NCBI GenBank assembly: GCA_022823625.1
Contig: JAJEHQ010000006.1
Span: forward strand, 62,001-126,000
Reading direction: 5' to 3'
Length of the DNA stretch: 64,000 bases
DNA from: Gammaproteobacteria bacterium
Lineage (GTDB): Bacteria; Pseudomonadota; Gammaproteobacteria; Arenicellales; JAJDZL01
The notes beneath the pieces were generated by a model. It made no database searches, was not told where the DNA came from, and saw only the letters and a program-made list of their open reading frames with translations. Position numbers and translations under genes: made by a program. Shown here in pieces: positions 7,127 to 18,049 of this stretch (positions within the stretch are counted from its first letter, which is position 1; each line of letters starts with the position of its first letter).

Positions 7127-8770
7127 TCAACCATTTTCTTCTATATGACGGACGCGCAACTCGTTCCGCTTTACTTTACCGGTAGTGGTTAAGGGCAGAT
7201 CATCGATATACTCAATCATCCTTGGGTACTCATAGGCTGCCAATCGCTGTTTGACAGAGTTCTGAATGTTATTTGTAAGTGACTCAGACGGCACTTCACC
7301 TGATTTCAGGACGACATATGCCTTAATCGCTTCACCTCGCAACTCATCGGGTACGCCAATTACTGCGACTTGCGCGATGGATGGATGCTTAATGAGACAG
7401 TCTTCAATTTCTCCAGGCCCAATCCTGTATCCAGCACTCGAAATTACATCATCCTTGCGGCCCACAAACCAAATGTATCCCTCATCATCTTTATAGCCCA
7501 TATCGCCTGTTGCCCACCACTGACCAATGAACTTATCACGGGTGGCTTTTTCGTTCTTCCAATAACCGGTTACCATAACCGGATCATCGCGATCCGCAGC
7601 CAGCTCACCGATTTCACCCACGGGTAAAGCTGTTCCATTTTCATCAACCGGTTCGACTCGATGGCCAGGATAACTCTTGCCAATTGATCCAGGTCGGACT
7701 TCCATGACTTCTGCACAATTTCCGCAAATGTAATTGAATTCGGTCTGTGCCCACATTTCATTGATTTCAATTCCGAAAGCTTCCTTTCCCCAAAAGAAAA
7801 GTTCAGATCCGAGTGATTCTCCGGCTGACATGATTGTGCGCATTTGAATATCAAAATTTTGTCTGAAATCTCCCAACTGACGCAGCATTTTTAGCGCAGT
7901 TGGTGGGATAAACCCATTTCGAACCTGGTACTTTTCCATTAGATGACAGGCTTTTTCGGCATCGAACTTACCGCCATCATAACCAAGTACTGGCATCCCA
8001 TAGTAGAGCGAAGGAATCAAAGCATCTAGCAATCCGCCGGTCCATGCCCAGTCAGCCGGTGTCCAGAAAAGATCATTTTCCTGAGGAAAGAAATTGTGAG
8101 ACATTTCAAACCCGGTTAAATTGCCGATTAGACAGCGATGGGGAGCAAGCGCACCTTTTGGTGGCCCAGTCGTTCCGGACGTATAAACAAGATAGGCTGG
8201 ATCTTCTGAAAGTGTGTTGACGATTTCAAAGCAGTCACTCGCCCTTTCAAGCAAACTCCAAAATCCGCTTTCGCTATCGCAATCAATGATTGTTTCAAGT
8301 GCTGGCAACTCATCACGTATGGATTCAATCAAGTCAACGTGTACAGAATCCGTAATCACCACCTTAGTGCCGCTGTTATTCAAACGGTAGCCTACCGCTT
8401 CCGGACCAAACAGTACAGAGAGTGGAAGCGCGATTGCGCCAAGTTTATAAATTGCGAAGTGGCTGATAACAGTCTCTGAACGTTGCGGGAGAACAATGCC
8501 AACGCGGTCTCCCTTTTCAACCCCATAATGCTGCAAGACATTAGCAAGCTGATTTGACAGTCGCTTTAGACCCGAAAATGTGAATTGGCTCGTCTCACCC
8601 GCTTTGTTTTCACAGTAAATTGCAATTGAATTACCTGAATGCTCGGCGTGTCGGTCGCAAGCCATATGAGCGATATTGAAATGCTGAGGAATTTGCCACC
8701 GAAATCGCTCATAAATTTCATCCCAATTACCCCATTCCGGTTTTATCAATCTAAGTCTATCGTAGTTCAT
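7127..8770 (-). CDS. Acyl-CoA synthetase (AMP-forming, AcsA/medium-chain type)
   Basis: Adenylate-forming ligase of 547 residues that activates a carboxylic acid with ATP and CoA. The P-loop is YTSGTTGPPKG (196-206). WTPADWAWTGGL follows, then MWAQTEFNYICGN, the ATP-binding ATGDMGYKDDEG, and the C-terminal catalytic lysine in LPLTTTGKVKRNEL. The pattern matches the acetyl/butyryl/benzoyl-CoA synthetase-like group that is shorter than true acetate Acs. The ATG overlaps the stop of the transhydrogenase gene (TAATG at 8770), so the two are translationally coupled. Substrate unknown; a short-chain or hydroxy acid linked to the transhydrogenase product is a reasonable guess. It converges with rnfH. 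Confidence 0.85.
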   Translation of the reverse strand: MNYDRLRLIKPEWGNWDEIYERFRWQIPQHFNIAHMACDRHAEHSGNSIAIYCENKAGETSQFTFSGLKRLSNQLANVLQHYGVEKGDRVGIVLPQRSETVISHFAIYKLGAIALPLSVLFGPEAVGYRLNNSGTKVVITDSVHVDLIESIRDELPALETIIDCDSESGFWSLLERASDCFEIVNTLSEDPAYLVYTSGTTGPPKGALAPHRCLIGNLTGFEMSHNFFPQENDLFWTPADWAWTGGLLDALIPSLYYGMPVLGYDGGKFDAEKACHLMEKYQVRNGFIPPTALKMLRQLGDFRQNFDIQMRTIMSAGESLGSELFFWGKEAFGIEINEMWAQTEFNYICGNCAEVMEVRPGSIGKSYPGHRVEPVDENGTALPVGEIGELAADRDDPVMVTGYWKNEKATRDKFIGQWWATGDMGYKDDEGYIWFVGRKDDVISSAGYRIGPGEIEDCLIKHPSIAQVAVIGVPDELRGEAIKAYVVLKSGEVPSESLTNNIQNSVKQRLAAYEYPRMIEYIDDLPLTTTGKVKRNELRVRHIEENG

Positions 8771-10074
8771 TACCAGTACCGAAAGGCTTGAGTGTACATA
8801 TTTTCCAGATCTTCTTCAGACACTTCGCACGGAGCATTACTCAACAGACGCTGTTGCATAAAGGCTCCTTGAGCCAGCTGTCCGATGTCATTCTCGTCAT
8901 AGCCAACTTCTGAAATCCCATTTGGAATTCCAGTGGCTTCCATCATAGTCTGTAGATGTTGACCCAGTGCTTCACCTGCCTCTAGTTCAGTCGCACCACC
9001 AACTTCGGCTGACAGCAGTTTGGCACCTTCCAAATGTCGCCACGGACAGGATGCTGCGGTAAACCGAAAAGCAGCTGGAGCATTAACTACGACAGAAATT
9101 CCGTGCGGAACCAGTGGGTGGTTCGAAGGATAACCTTCTGGACAATAGTCCTTCACCAGTCCTGCGACCGAATAGGACATCCCATGTGGGATGTGAACAC
9201 CGCTATTGCCAAACGCTATCCCTGCGAGTGTTGCAGCCAGCATCATGCCATGACGCGCTTCTGTATCACTGGCATCCTCAACGGCTCGAACCAAGTACTT
9301 ACCGGTTAACCAAAGTGCCTGTCGGCAGCCCATGTCACTGTACGGATTGGCTCCCTGACTCAGTGGGCGTACACCATTTGCGGGTCGCTTTCGTTCAGTA
9401 TAGGGCTTCGCTGTATATGACTCCAACGCGTGACACAAAACATCAAACCCGCTTGCAGCAACTACGTTCGCTGGTAAAGATTCTGTTGTATTGGGATCGA
9501 CAACAGCTCGTGTTGGCTTTAGTTTTGAAGAAGCAATTCCTGTCTTGACGCGTTTTTCGAGAAAATCAAATACCGCAATCCCCGTACACTCGCTTCCAGT
9601 TCCCGAAGTTGTTGGACAGGCAATATGAGGCGTTAACTGACCAGGAACGGGTAATCCTTCACCTACCGGTGCGTTCACATAGTCTAAAAATTCAGCAGGA
9701 TAAGTACTGTATAGATTCGCTGCCTTGCAGGTATCAATGACTGAGCCGCCACCAATCGAAATAAATCCATCAAACCGTCCATCGATTGCAAATCGTGTTG
9801 CTTCCTTAAACGAGCTGTCTGTTGGTTCGATGCTGACCTCGTCGTAGATATCGTACTCAATTCCTGCCCCGCGAAGACCTTGTATAGCGGAATCTACGAG
9901 TTCCAAATTCTTAACAACTGAGTCAGTAAACAGTGCAACTCGTGTCATCCCGAGTTCTGTCGCATCGAAATGCAACTCCTCAAGTGCACCAGGGCCATAT
10001 TTGATCGAACTGAAATCTACCGCAAAAACGGACTCGTGCCCCGCTGCAAACTGATAATGATGACAGCAGCCCAT
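8770..10074 (-). CDS. Hydroxyacid-oxoacid transhydrogenase (iron-type alcohol dehydrogenase family)
   Basis: Group III metal-dependent alcohol dehydrogenase, 434 residues, of the HOT/ADHFE1 subgroup. HOT oxidises 4-hydroxybutyrate to succinate semialdehyde while reducing 2-oxoglutarate to D-2-hydroxyglutarate, with tightly bound NAD. Landmarks are the N-terminal Cys/His-rich opening [30 protein letters not shown] (106-120), PTTSGTGSE (154-162), and the metal ligands D211 and H215 in [12 protein letters not shown] plus H294 and H297 in [15 protein letters not shown]. The insertion [24 protein letters not shown] in segments around 224-247 is typical of HOT. It is translationally coupled to the downstream acyl-CoA synthetase. 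The actual hydroxyacid used in this organism is inferred from the family only. Confidence 0.85.
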   Translation of the reverse strand: MGCCHHYQFAAGHESVFAVDFSSIKYGPGALEELHFDATELGMTRVALFTDSVVKNLELVDSAIQGLRGAGIEYDIYDEVSIEPTDSSFKEATRFAIDGRFDGFISIGGGSVIDTCKAANLYSTYPAEFLDYVNAPVGEGLPVPGQLTPHIACPTTSGTGSECTGIAVFDFLEKRVKTGIASSKLKPTRAVVDPNTTESLPANVVAASGFDVLCHALESYTAKPYTERKRPANGVRPLSQGANPYSDMGCRQALWLTGKYLVRAVEDASDTEARHGMMLAATLAGIAFGNSGVHIPHGMSYSVAGLVKDYCPEGYPSNHPLVPHGISVVVNAPAAFRFTAASCPWRHLEGAKLLSAEVGGATELEAGEALGQHLQTMMEATGIPNGISEVGYDENDIGQLAQGAFMQQRLLSNAPCEVSEEDLENMYTQAFRYW

Positions 10075-10106
10075 TAAAAGTCAGCCCACAGCGTATTTAC
10101 TTGAAT

Positions 10107-11877
<1,771 letters not shown>

Positions 11878-11881
<4 letters not shown>

Positions 11882-12438
11882 TCCACATCTCCCAATATAA
11901 AAAACTCTCCTGCACTCCAAACTCCAAAGTGTCGGCCAATGTCGCTGACACGTTCGGTCCCGAGTTCCACCAGTTGATAATAGACATTGCGGGCAATCAG
12001 TCCCTGCAATCCGTCTCTCACTTCAATATAGGGTGACGGCTCACCTTCGTTAGTAAACGCCACCCAGATTCGATGATCTGCATCGGCAAGGATAATGTCG
12101 TCAGTTCGAGTTCGAAAATACAGGTTCTGATGCTCACCCTGTCCCTGTTCATCGACTTGAACTACCAGGAACGGCGCATCTTCTACTTGAATACGAAGCT
12201 TTTCCACGGGAGTTACAAGGTAATGCTCTCCATCATCGTCCTTGCGCAAAACAGTCGAAAATAACCGAACCAATCGCTGTCGACCAATCGGTGAACCCAT
12301 GTAGAACCAGGTGCCGTCACGAGCAATCCTGATATCAATGTCACCACAAAATTCAGGATTCCATTTATGTACAGGTGGCAAACCTTTTTTCGAAATCTGA
12401 GCGGCCAGGCTCATCGGGTCTGATGTTGCTTCACTCAT
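11878..12438 (-). CDS. DUF1285 family protein
   Basis: Conserved protein of 186 residues with unknown function, recognised by the DUF1285 core: GLPPVHKWNPEFCGDIDIRI, then DGTWFYMGSPIGRQRLVRLFSTVLRKDDDG in segments from about residue 20 to 70, EKLRIQVEDAPF and IWVAFTNEGEPSPYIEVRDGL. No signal peptide or membrane segment. ATG codons at 12438 and 12444 are both possible; the first ends a short GAAGA-type site at a good distance. It overlaps the end of the thioesterase gene by 8 bp and the start of the CoA-binding gene by 4 bp, so it is the middle gene of a tight operon. The fold resembles metal-binding cupin-like proteins, but no activity is claimed. Confidence 0.85.
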
Positions 12439-12826
12439 GGTCATTCTTCGGTACTGGTCTTGGTCGGCCGTTTTGGTCAATTGCAACGAATGTGAAACGT
12501 CCCTCTGTAACTTTTTCCACTTCACCGCTTGAGCGACGACTGACCCAAGTTTCAACTTTAACTGCAATTGAAGTCGTTCCGATTCTTAGTGTTGAGCAGT
12601 AACAACTGACGACATCGCCTACATAAACCGGAAGATGAAAAGTCATTGCATCGACAGCGACGGTGGCAACTCGCCCTTTGGCGACTTCATAAGCATGTAT
12701 ACCGCCCGCAATATCCATCTGGGACATAATCCATCCACCAAAAATATCGCCACTCGGATTGGCATTCGCTGGCATCGCCACAGTACGAAGCGATGCTTGT
12801 TTCCTATTTGAGGCTAGAGAACTCAA
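12431..12826 (-). CDS. Acyl-CoA thioesterase, YciA-like hot-dog fold
   Basis: Hot-dog thioesterase of 131 residues that hydrolyses acyl-CoA to free acid and CoA. The YciA pattern is clear: LRTVAMPANANPSGDIFGGWIMSQMD in segments (residues 13-38), with the catalytic region around GDIFGGW, then GRVATVAVDAMTFHLPVYVGDVV, and the TEGRFTFVAID strand. The reading frame starts with TTG at 12826; this matches the family N-terminus better than the internal ATG at residue 18, which would remove a conserved strand. It is the first gene of the operon with DUF1285, the CoA-binding protein and metY. Confidence 0.88.
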   Translation of the reverse strand: MSSLASNRKQASLRTVAMPANANPSGDIFGGWIMSQMDIAGGIHAYEVAKGRVATVAVDAMTFHLPVYVGDVVSCYCSTLRIGTTSIAVKVETWVSRRSSGEVEKVTEGRFTFVAIDQNGRPRPVPKNDHE

Positions 12827-13226
12827 TCTAACTTAGAACACTGTAAATTGGGCAACCACATATCTTAAAACTGTTGTGACAGAATGCGAACAAATTGGCT
12901 TAAGCGCTGTACCTTCCGTCGGTTAATTTCACACAGAATTCAAATCTACCGGTACTTCTGTAAAATTTTAATTTAACACTTGAATCAACAGCTTGGAGAA
13001 TCTGCTCAAACCCCTTTTTAATTTGTTAAATTAAATGTATAGATGCAACAGGCATAACTACATTAGATCGAAATGCGGTTGCTGTTGAGCTCCAATAGTC
13101 AATAGACTATACACAAACACCTGATATTTTTTGATCTGTTCTTACCCAGTCCACAGTGGTCAACTGCGATCAATAAAGATGGGATTTAATTGGACGGGCA
13201 GCCCTTTCGTGAGAAATACGACATCT
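12827..13226. other. AT-rich intergenic region between the thioesterase and PaaK-like genes
   Basis: 400 bp without a gene on either strand. It is notably A+T-rich and should contain the promoter of the thioesterase-metY operon (minus strand) and the 3' end of the Liv operon. An AT palindrome, TTTAATTT and AAATTAAA around a 3-base loop, lies at 13017-13035. No RNA gene or clear terminator is recognised. Confidence 0.5.
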
Positions 13227-14465
13227 TCAGTCATATGTTCTGGCATCGTGAATTACAACACCATCTTTAGGTAACGAACCTGGCGCTTCAAAGCTGACAT
13301 CTGCTCGCAACTTACAGATTTCTCGGGCTGCTTTGGCGATTTTTTGCTGTAGTTCTTCTGAATGATCAGTAGATTCACACTTCAAATGCATTTGATCCTG
13401 GTGATTTTCGCTGCTGATGATCAACCTAGCTCTAGAAACCTCTGGGAACCGCTTCACAATCTCAGCTATCTGTGTCGGCTGCACAAACATACCACGTACT
13501 TTGGTTGTCTGATCAGCGCGTCCCATCCAGCCCTTAATTCTCGTGTTGGTACGACCGCAAGGGCTCTGACCGTCCATTACCATAGACAAGTCTCCGGTTG
13601 CAAATCGAACCAGTGGATAGTCGGGATTAAATACGGTAACTACAATTTCACCGACCTCACCCGGTGCGACTGGATCGCCGGTACCCGGTTGAACAATCTC
13701 AACAATCACACCTTCGTCCAGAATCAATCCTTCCATAGCTTCTGATTCATAAGCAATCAAACCGACATCAGCTGTTGCGTAAGCTTGCAGCAACTGAACA
13801 CCTCGATCCCTGATATCTTCTCTAAGAGAAGGAGGCAAAGCCTCACCGGATACCAACCCCCTTTCCAAAGAAGAAAGATCAGCACCCGACTCAACTCCAG
13901 CATCCAGAATGATCTTCAAAAAAGATGGGGTGCCTGTATAGGCTTGAGGTCGCAGTGCTGCTATTGCCTGAACCTGCAATTCGGTTTGCCCGACGCCTGC
14001 CGCGAAAACCGCACAGCCCAACTCACCAATGGCGCTTTCCAGCATCATGCCAGCCGGTGAGAAATGATATGAAAAAGTATTATGAACCAGCATACCCTTG
14101 CGCATTCCAGCAGCGAACAGTGCCCGACATAGGCGCCATCCATCTGGGCGACTGGTCTGAGGCTCATAAATCGGGCCTGGTGAAGCAAAGATACGCACTA
14201 GATTATCCGGATCATACGCTGCCAAACCTCCAAACGGCGGTTGTTCTTTTTGCAGTCGACTTAGATCGGATTTTCTGACAAGTGGCAGAGTTGCTAATGC
14301 TTCGCGCGAATTAATCGACTCAAGATCAAATTCTGCCAGTTGCTGTCCAAAGAAAGGCGCTTTAGATGCCGCGTGAATCAGCTGCCCCGGAAGTGCTGCA
14401 AAAAGTTCCTGCTCTCGCAATTCGGAATCACGGACTTCCAGGGAATCGTAAAATTCAGTTGCCAT
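13227..14465 (-). CDS. Phenylacetate-CoA ligase-like adenylate-forming enzyme (PaaK family)
   Basis: AMP-forming ligase of 412 residues in the PaaK/phenylacetyl-CoA ligase family. Seen are LPLVRKSDL near residue 61, IFASPGPIYEP (the divergent P-loop region), NTFSYHFSPAG, GTPSFLKIIL, VSGEALPPSLRE, the adenine-site tyrosine/acid region VQLLQAYATADVG, VRFATGDLSMV and the C-terminal LPKDGVV. PaaK enzymes activate aromatic acids such as phenylacetate. It is the last gene of the faa1-like/livGHMKF/paaK run on the minus strand, 108 bp after livF, so it probably activates the imported compound or its breakdown product. Aromatic substrate is inferred from family and context. Confidence 0.82.
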   Translation of the reverse strand: MATEFYDSLEVRDSELREQELFAALPGQLIHAASKAPFFGQQLAEFDLESINSREALATLPLVRKSDLSRLQKEQPPFGGLAAYDPDNLVRIFASPGPIYEPQTSRPDGWRLCRALFAAGMRKGMLVHNTFSYHFSPAGMMLESAIGELGCAVFAAGVGQTELQVQAIAALRPQAYTGTPSFLKIILDAGVESGADLSSLERGLVSGEALPPSLREDIRDRGVQLLQAYATADVGLIAYESEAMEGLILDEGVIVEIVQPGTGDPVAPGEVGEIVVTVFNPDYPLVRFATGDLSMVMDGQSPCGRTNTRIKGWMGRADQTTKVRGMFVQPTQIAEIVKRFPEVSRARLIISSENHQDQMHLKCESTDHSEELQQKIAKAAREICKLRADVSFEAPGSLPKDGVVIHDARTYD

Positions 14466-14573
14466 GAGGGTGTTGCGACGCTGGATTTACAGAATTGTTC
14501 GTCGACTTGAATCGCAGTTGATCACAAATGATCAAAGTTGAGACTGAAACGTCATCAACTTGTGGGAATAAAC

Positions 14574-15410
14574 TTATGCCAGCCAGCGCTTTCGCCGCCG
14601 GTAGTGTTTAACGTTTCGGAAGCTCTTTCGTTTTTCACCGCTTACGCCGAGATAAAACTCTTTTACATCTTCATTCTGTAGCAGGTCTGAAGCATTACCA
14701 TCCATCACAACTCGGCCATTTTCAAGAATGTAACCGTATTGAGAATAGCGAAGCGCCATATTCGTATTCTGTTCAGCAAGCAAAATGGTCACATGTTCGT
14801 TTTCGTTGAGCCTTTTGATGATCTCAAAGATTTCCTCTACCAGCGTTGGTGCCAGTCCCATGGAAGGCTCATCCAGCAAAATAACCGATGGTTTCGCCAT
14901 CAATGCTCTGCCCACTGCTGTCATCTGCTGTTCACCACCAGAAATATACCCGGCAACACCATTTCTTCGCACTTTAAGCCGCGGAAAATAACTGTAGACC
15001 AGTTCAAGATCTGCCTGGATGGCTGCGCGTCCGTCCCTGCGGGTATACGCACCCGTCAGCAGGTTTTCCTCGACTGTAAGGTGCTCAAAACAATGTCGCC
15101 CTTCCATCACCTGTGTAACGCCTCGAACCACCAAATCAGATGGTGTGAGAGCATCAACGCGCTCGCCACGATAAATGATCGAACCTTTCGTCACTTCGCC
15201 ACGCTCAGCGCGCAACAGGTTGGAGATTGCTTTGAGGGTTGTTGTTTTGCCTGCGCCATTGGCTCCGAGAAGGGCAATAACGCCCCTCTCGGGAACCTCT
15301 AATGACACGCCTTTCAGAACGAGAATAACCCGGTCATAAATGACCTCAATGTTATTGACACTGATTATCGCTTCGCCGTTTGTGCTTGACGATTGTGTTG
15401 GCTCGTTCAC
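14574..15410 (-). CDS. livF: Branched-chain-type ABC transporter ATP-binding protein LivF
   Basis: ATPase subunit of 278 residues of a Liv-type importer. Walker A is GANGAGKTT (49-57), the ABC signature is ISGGEQQM (156-163) and Walker B is VILLDEP (176-182), followed by SMGLAP. LLAEQNTNMALRYS holds the switch region. The last 20 residues are strongly basic (segments KRKSF and HYRRRKRW), longer than usual for LivF. The start is GTG at 15410. It acts at the inner membrane with LivG, LivH, LivM and the binding protein. Imported substrate is unknown; Liv systems carry amino acids, amides, urea or aromatic acids. Confidence 0.92.
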   Translation of the reverse strand: MNEPTQSSSTNGEAIISVNNIEVIYDRVILVLKGVSLEVPERGVIALLGANGAGKTTTLKAISNLLRAERGEVTKGSIIYRGERVDALTPSDLVVRGVTQVMEGRHCFEHLTVEENLLTGAYTRRDGRAAIQADLELVYSYFPRLKVRRNGVAGYISGGEQQMTAVGRALMAKPSVILLDEPSMGLAPTLVEEIFEIIKRLNENEHVTILLAEQNTNMALRYSQYGYILENGRVVMDGNASDLLQNEDVKEFYLGVSGEKRKSFRNVKHYRRRKRWLA

Positions 15411-15442
15411 GAATAGACCTTATTGTGTAAAAATTTACGGTA

Positions 15443-16789
15443 TTAACCGCAATCTGATCCCATGTCCATACCGCTACGTGGAGTAATTCCTTTCTCCGAT
15501 GCATAGGCCATTGAACTGTCCATAATCATCGGGTCGACAAGGGACTTATCAGTTTCAATCCAGTCGGTTATTTCAACCCACTTGGAACCATCCCAGCGGC
15601 TGAATTTTACTGGACCGCCACCTTCGTGATCGGCGCAAGTAATTGTCAGTGGCGCCATCAAGCCATCCACGCCGAGTTCCTTGATACGTTCCGCGCTGAT
15701 GCTCAGATTTTCAAGCCCCCATCGCATCTCTTCACCAGACAGTACTTTCGCACCGAATTTAGCCTGTGCAGCACGGATCGCCTCTACAGTTACAATTCCG
15801 GCCACAATTCCACGGTTGTAGTAAATCGTTCCGACGCGTTGTGGAGAAATATTTCCTTGCCCCGCACCGTGAACGACATCCAGAATGTTTTCAATGAGTG
15901 GGAAATCTGAACCTGATGGATGGAATCCGGCCGAAACGTAACCAACCGCTGCCTTACCAGCAGGAATCACGTCTTCTTCCGCACCGCTCCACCAGACTCC
16001 AACAATTCTGTCAGCTGGGAATCCGACCCGAGCCGCTTCTTTCAACGCTGTTGGATTCATGACGCCCCAACCTCTCAGGATCACCCAATCGGGCTTGTAA
16101 CGGCGGGCAATGTCAAGCCACGCGGCTTTCTGATCTAGTCCGGGATGTGCCACCGGGTAGTGCTTAATTTCGAAACCATATTTTTCTGCTTGTACTCCCA
16201 GAATTGGTATGGTTTCCTTGCCGTAGCTACTTTCGTGGTGAAGGTTGGCAATTTTCTTGCCCTTGAGGGCATCCATTCCGCCTTCCTGCGCGCCAATGAA
16301 CTTAATCTTTGCGGTGTTCTGGCTCCAGTAATTTGTGATTAGCGGGAATACCCACGGAAAGACTTTACCGTTTGTGGCGTCGGTTCGGCCATAACCCATC
16401 GAAATCACCGGAATTTTGTCAGCAGTCGCCCGCTCAATCAAGCGATATGTAATTCCAGTGCTGAGTGGATGTACGACAGTCGCGCCGTGCTCGCCTTGAT
16501 TCTTCAGACGTTCGTAGCACTCAACTCCTCGGTCGGAGTTGTATGCGGTCTCACATTCTTCCCAAACCATCTTGACGCCACCGACACCACCATCGGTGAG
16601 ATTCAAATAAGCCAAGTAATCTTCAAATCCGCCGAAGAAGCCGGATCCACCAGCAGCATATGGCCCGGTTCGGTAGACGAGCATGGGGATAAACTGTTCC
16701 ATTTCCTGAGCTTTCGAGACCGTAAATGGAACCACAGCTACAATCGTCGCTACGGACAACAGCACAATGGTTTTGAGTTTCTTTTTCAT
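15443..16789 (-). CDS. livK: Periplasmic substrate-binding protein of a Liv-type ABC importer
   Basis: Type I periplasmic binding protein of 448 residues. The first 27 residues form a signal peptide (KKKLKTIVLL then a hydrophobic core, cleavage near SKAQE). The mature protein begins with the ligand-domain strand FIPMLVYRTGPYAAGG, then CETAYNSDRGVECYE, AHPGLDQKAAWLDI and PDWVILRGWGVMNP. Four or more cysteines are present, including a C-terminal one. The ATG at 16789 has GGGAGGT eight bases upstream; a longer frame reaching 16903 has no such site. It is larger than LivK (about 370 residues) and resembles binding proteins found with acyl-CoA synthetases and PaaK, which suggests an aromatic or fatty ligand rather than leucine. 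Confidence 0.88.
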   Translation of the reverse strand: MKKKLKTIVLLSVATIVAVVPFTVSKAQEMEQFIPMLVYRTGPYAAGGSGFFGGFEDYLAYLNLTDGGVGGVKMVWEECETAYNSDRGVECYERLKNQGEHGATVVHPLSTGITYRLIERATADKIPVISMGYGRTDATNGKVFPWVFPLITNYWSQNTAKIKFIGAQEGGMDALKGKKIANLHHESSYGKETIPILGVQAEKYGFEIKHYPVAHPGLDQKAAWLDIARRYKPDWVILRGWGVMNPTALKEAARVGFPADRIVGVWWSGAEEDVIPAGKAAVGYVSAGFHPSGSDFPLIENILDVVHGAGQGNISPQRVGTIYYNRGIVAGIVTVEAIRAAQAKFGAKVLSGEEMRWGLENLSISAERIKELGVDGLMAPLTITCADHEGGGPVKFSRWDGSKWVEITDWIETDKSLVDPMIMDSSMAYASEKGITPRSGMDMGSDCG

Positions 16790-16903
16790 AGTATTTACCT
16801 CCCACATGAGTGGAAATGTTAAAAAGTGGTAACAGAATAATATGTTAGCATTGCAACATTGTGAATGTATAAAAAATTGGTAATCTAGCGAATTCGTCTT
16901 CAA

Positions 16904-18031
16904 TTAGTAGGGAAACGGCCACTGTCGAAGTTTTTCCTTGATGATCTGCCACATTCGTGCAAATCCAAGCGGCTCAACAGCCAGGAAGAATACGATCGTT
17001 CCACCATAGACGATCAGTTCCAAGTTCGCCAGTGCAGCGCCCGAAAGAGTCCCCTCTCCCAAATTAGAAGCCACAATATTTAGAAACGGTGGTAATAGCA
17101 CGATAAAAGCTGCCCCCAGAAACGAGCCCATAATCGAACCCAGCCCGCCAATAATAATCATGAATAGAATCGTAAATGAGCGGATCAGATCGAAGGCTTC
17201 AGTATCTGCGTTACCCACATATGTGAACACATAGAGGGCTCCAGCAACTCCGCAGTAAAAAGAACTGATTGCGAAAGCGAGGAGTTTTGTCTTTAGCGGT
17301 CGTATACCAATAATTTCAGCAGCAATATCAAAATCGCGAATTGCCATCCAAGCTCTTCCGGTCATACCGCGCACAAGGTTCTTGGCCAGTAGTGCCAGAA
17401 CCACCACTACAGAAAGTGTCAAAATGTACTTTGCTTCCGGAGTGGCATTCGGACCGGAGACAATAACGTCAATCGGCGCCAGGAAATCCAATGGTCCACC
17501 TTCATGTGCCAGGGACCCGAATAGTGTCTGCGTTGGTGCCGACGCGACTCCCGCGGGATCATAGTTCGTAAACCAGCCGACGTGATCGAAAATCCAAAGC
17601 AAGAAGAACTGTGATGCCAAAGTTGCAACGGCCAGATAAAAACCTTTGATTCGAAGCGATGGAATTCCAAATATCACACCAACCGCCGCTGCCATCAATC
17701 CCGCTAGAATAAAGTCAATCACCAGGGGAATTTCGGGCAGACGCAGCACCAGGTTATAGCAACCGAATGCGCCTACAGCCATAAAGCCACCAGTTCCCAA
17801 TGACACTTGACCAGCATAACCTGTCAACAGGTTCAGCCCCAGTGCGGCTAGTCCAAAAACCAATAACTGTGTCAAAATTGGTCCCATCAGATACTGACTG
17901 CCAGACAACGGCGGCCAGATAAATGCGATCAATAGAATTATGATGACCCCGATTCTGTCATTCGTCAGCGGGAAAATAGCTTGGTCAGCTGGATAACTGG
18001 ACTTGTACTGTCCGACTTCCCTATAAAACAT
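16904..18031 (-). CDS. livM: Liv-type ABC transporter permease LivM
   Basis: Inner-membrane permease of 375 residues with about ten hydrophobic segments. Family hallmarks are LGLNLLTGYAGQVSLGTGGFMAVGA in segments around residues 83-107, SLRIKGFYLAVATLA, the EAA-like cytoplasmic loop GRAWMAIRDFDIAAEIIGI and the end block FTILFMIIIGGLGSIMGSFLGA. The first 27 residues are soluble and not conserved. It lies between livH and the binding-protein gene, with 18 bp to livH. The 114 bp gap to the binding-protein gene may allow separate expression of the latter. Confidence 0.92.
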   Translation of the reverse strand: MFYREVGQYKSSYPADQAIFPLTNDRIGVIIILLIAFIWPPLSGSQYLMGPILTQLLVFGLAALGLNLLTGYAGQVSLGTGGFMAVGAFGCYNLVLRLPEIPLVIDFILAGLMAAAVGVIFGIPSLRIKGFYLAVATLASQFFLLWIFDHVGWFTNYDPAGVASAPTQTLFGSLAHEGGPLDFLAPIDVIVSGPNATPEAKYILTLSVVVVLALLAKNLVRGMTGRAWMAIRDFDIAAEIIGIRPLKTKLLAFAISSFYCGVAGALYVFTYVGNADTEAFDLIRSFTILFMIIIGGLGSIMGSFLGAAFIVLLPPFLNIVASNLGEGTLSGAALANLELIVYGGTIVFFLAVEPLGFARMWQIIKEKLRQWPFPY

Positions 18032-18049
18032 TTACTACTTCCCCGAACA

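Noticed and set aside
14739-15302. 187-codon plus-strand frame over livF
   Set aside because: Shadow of the ABC ATPase gene; no motif.
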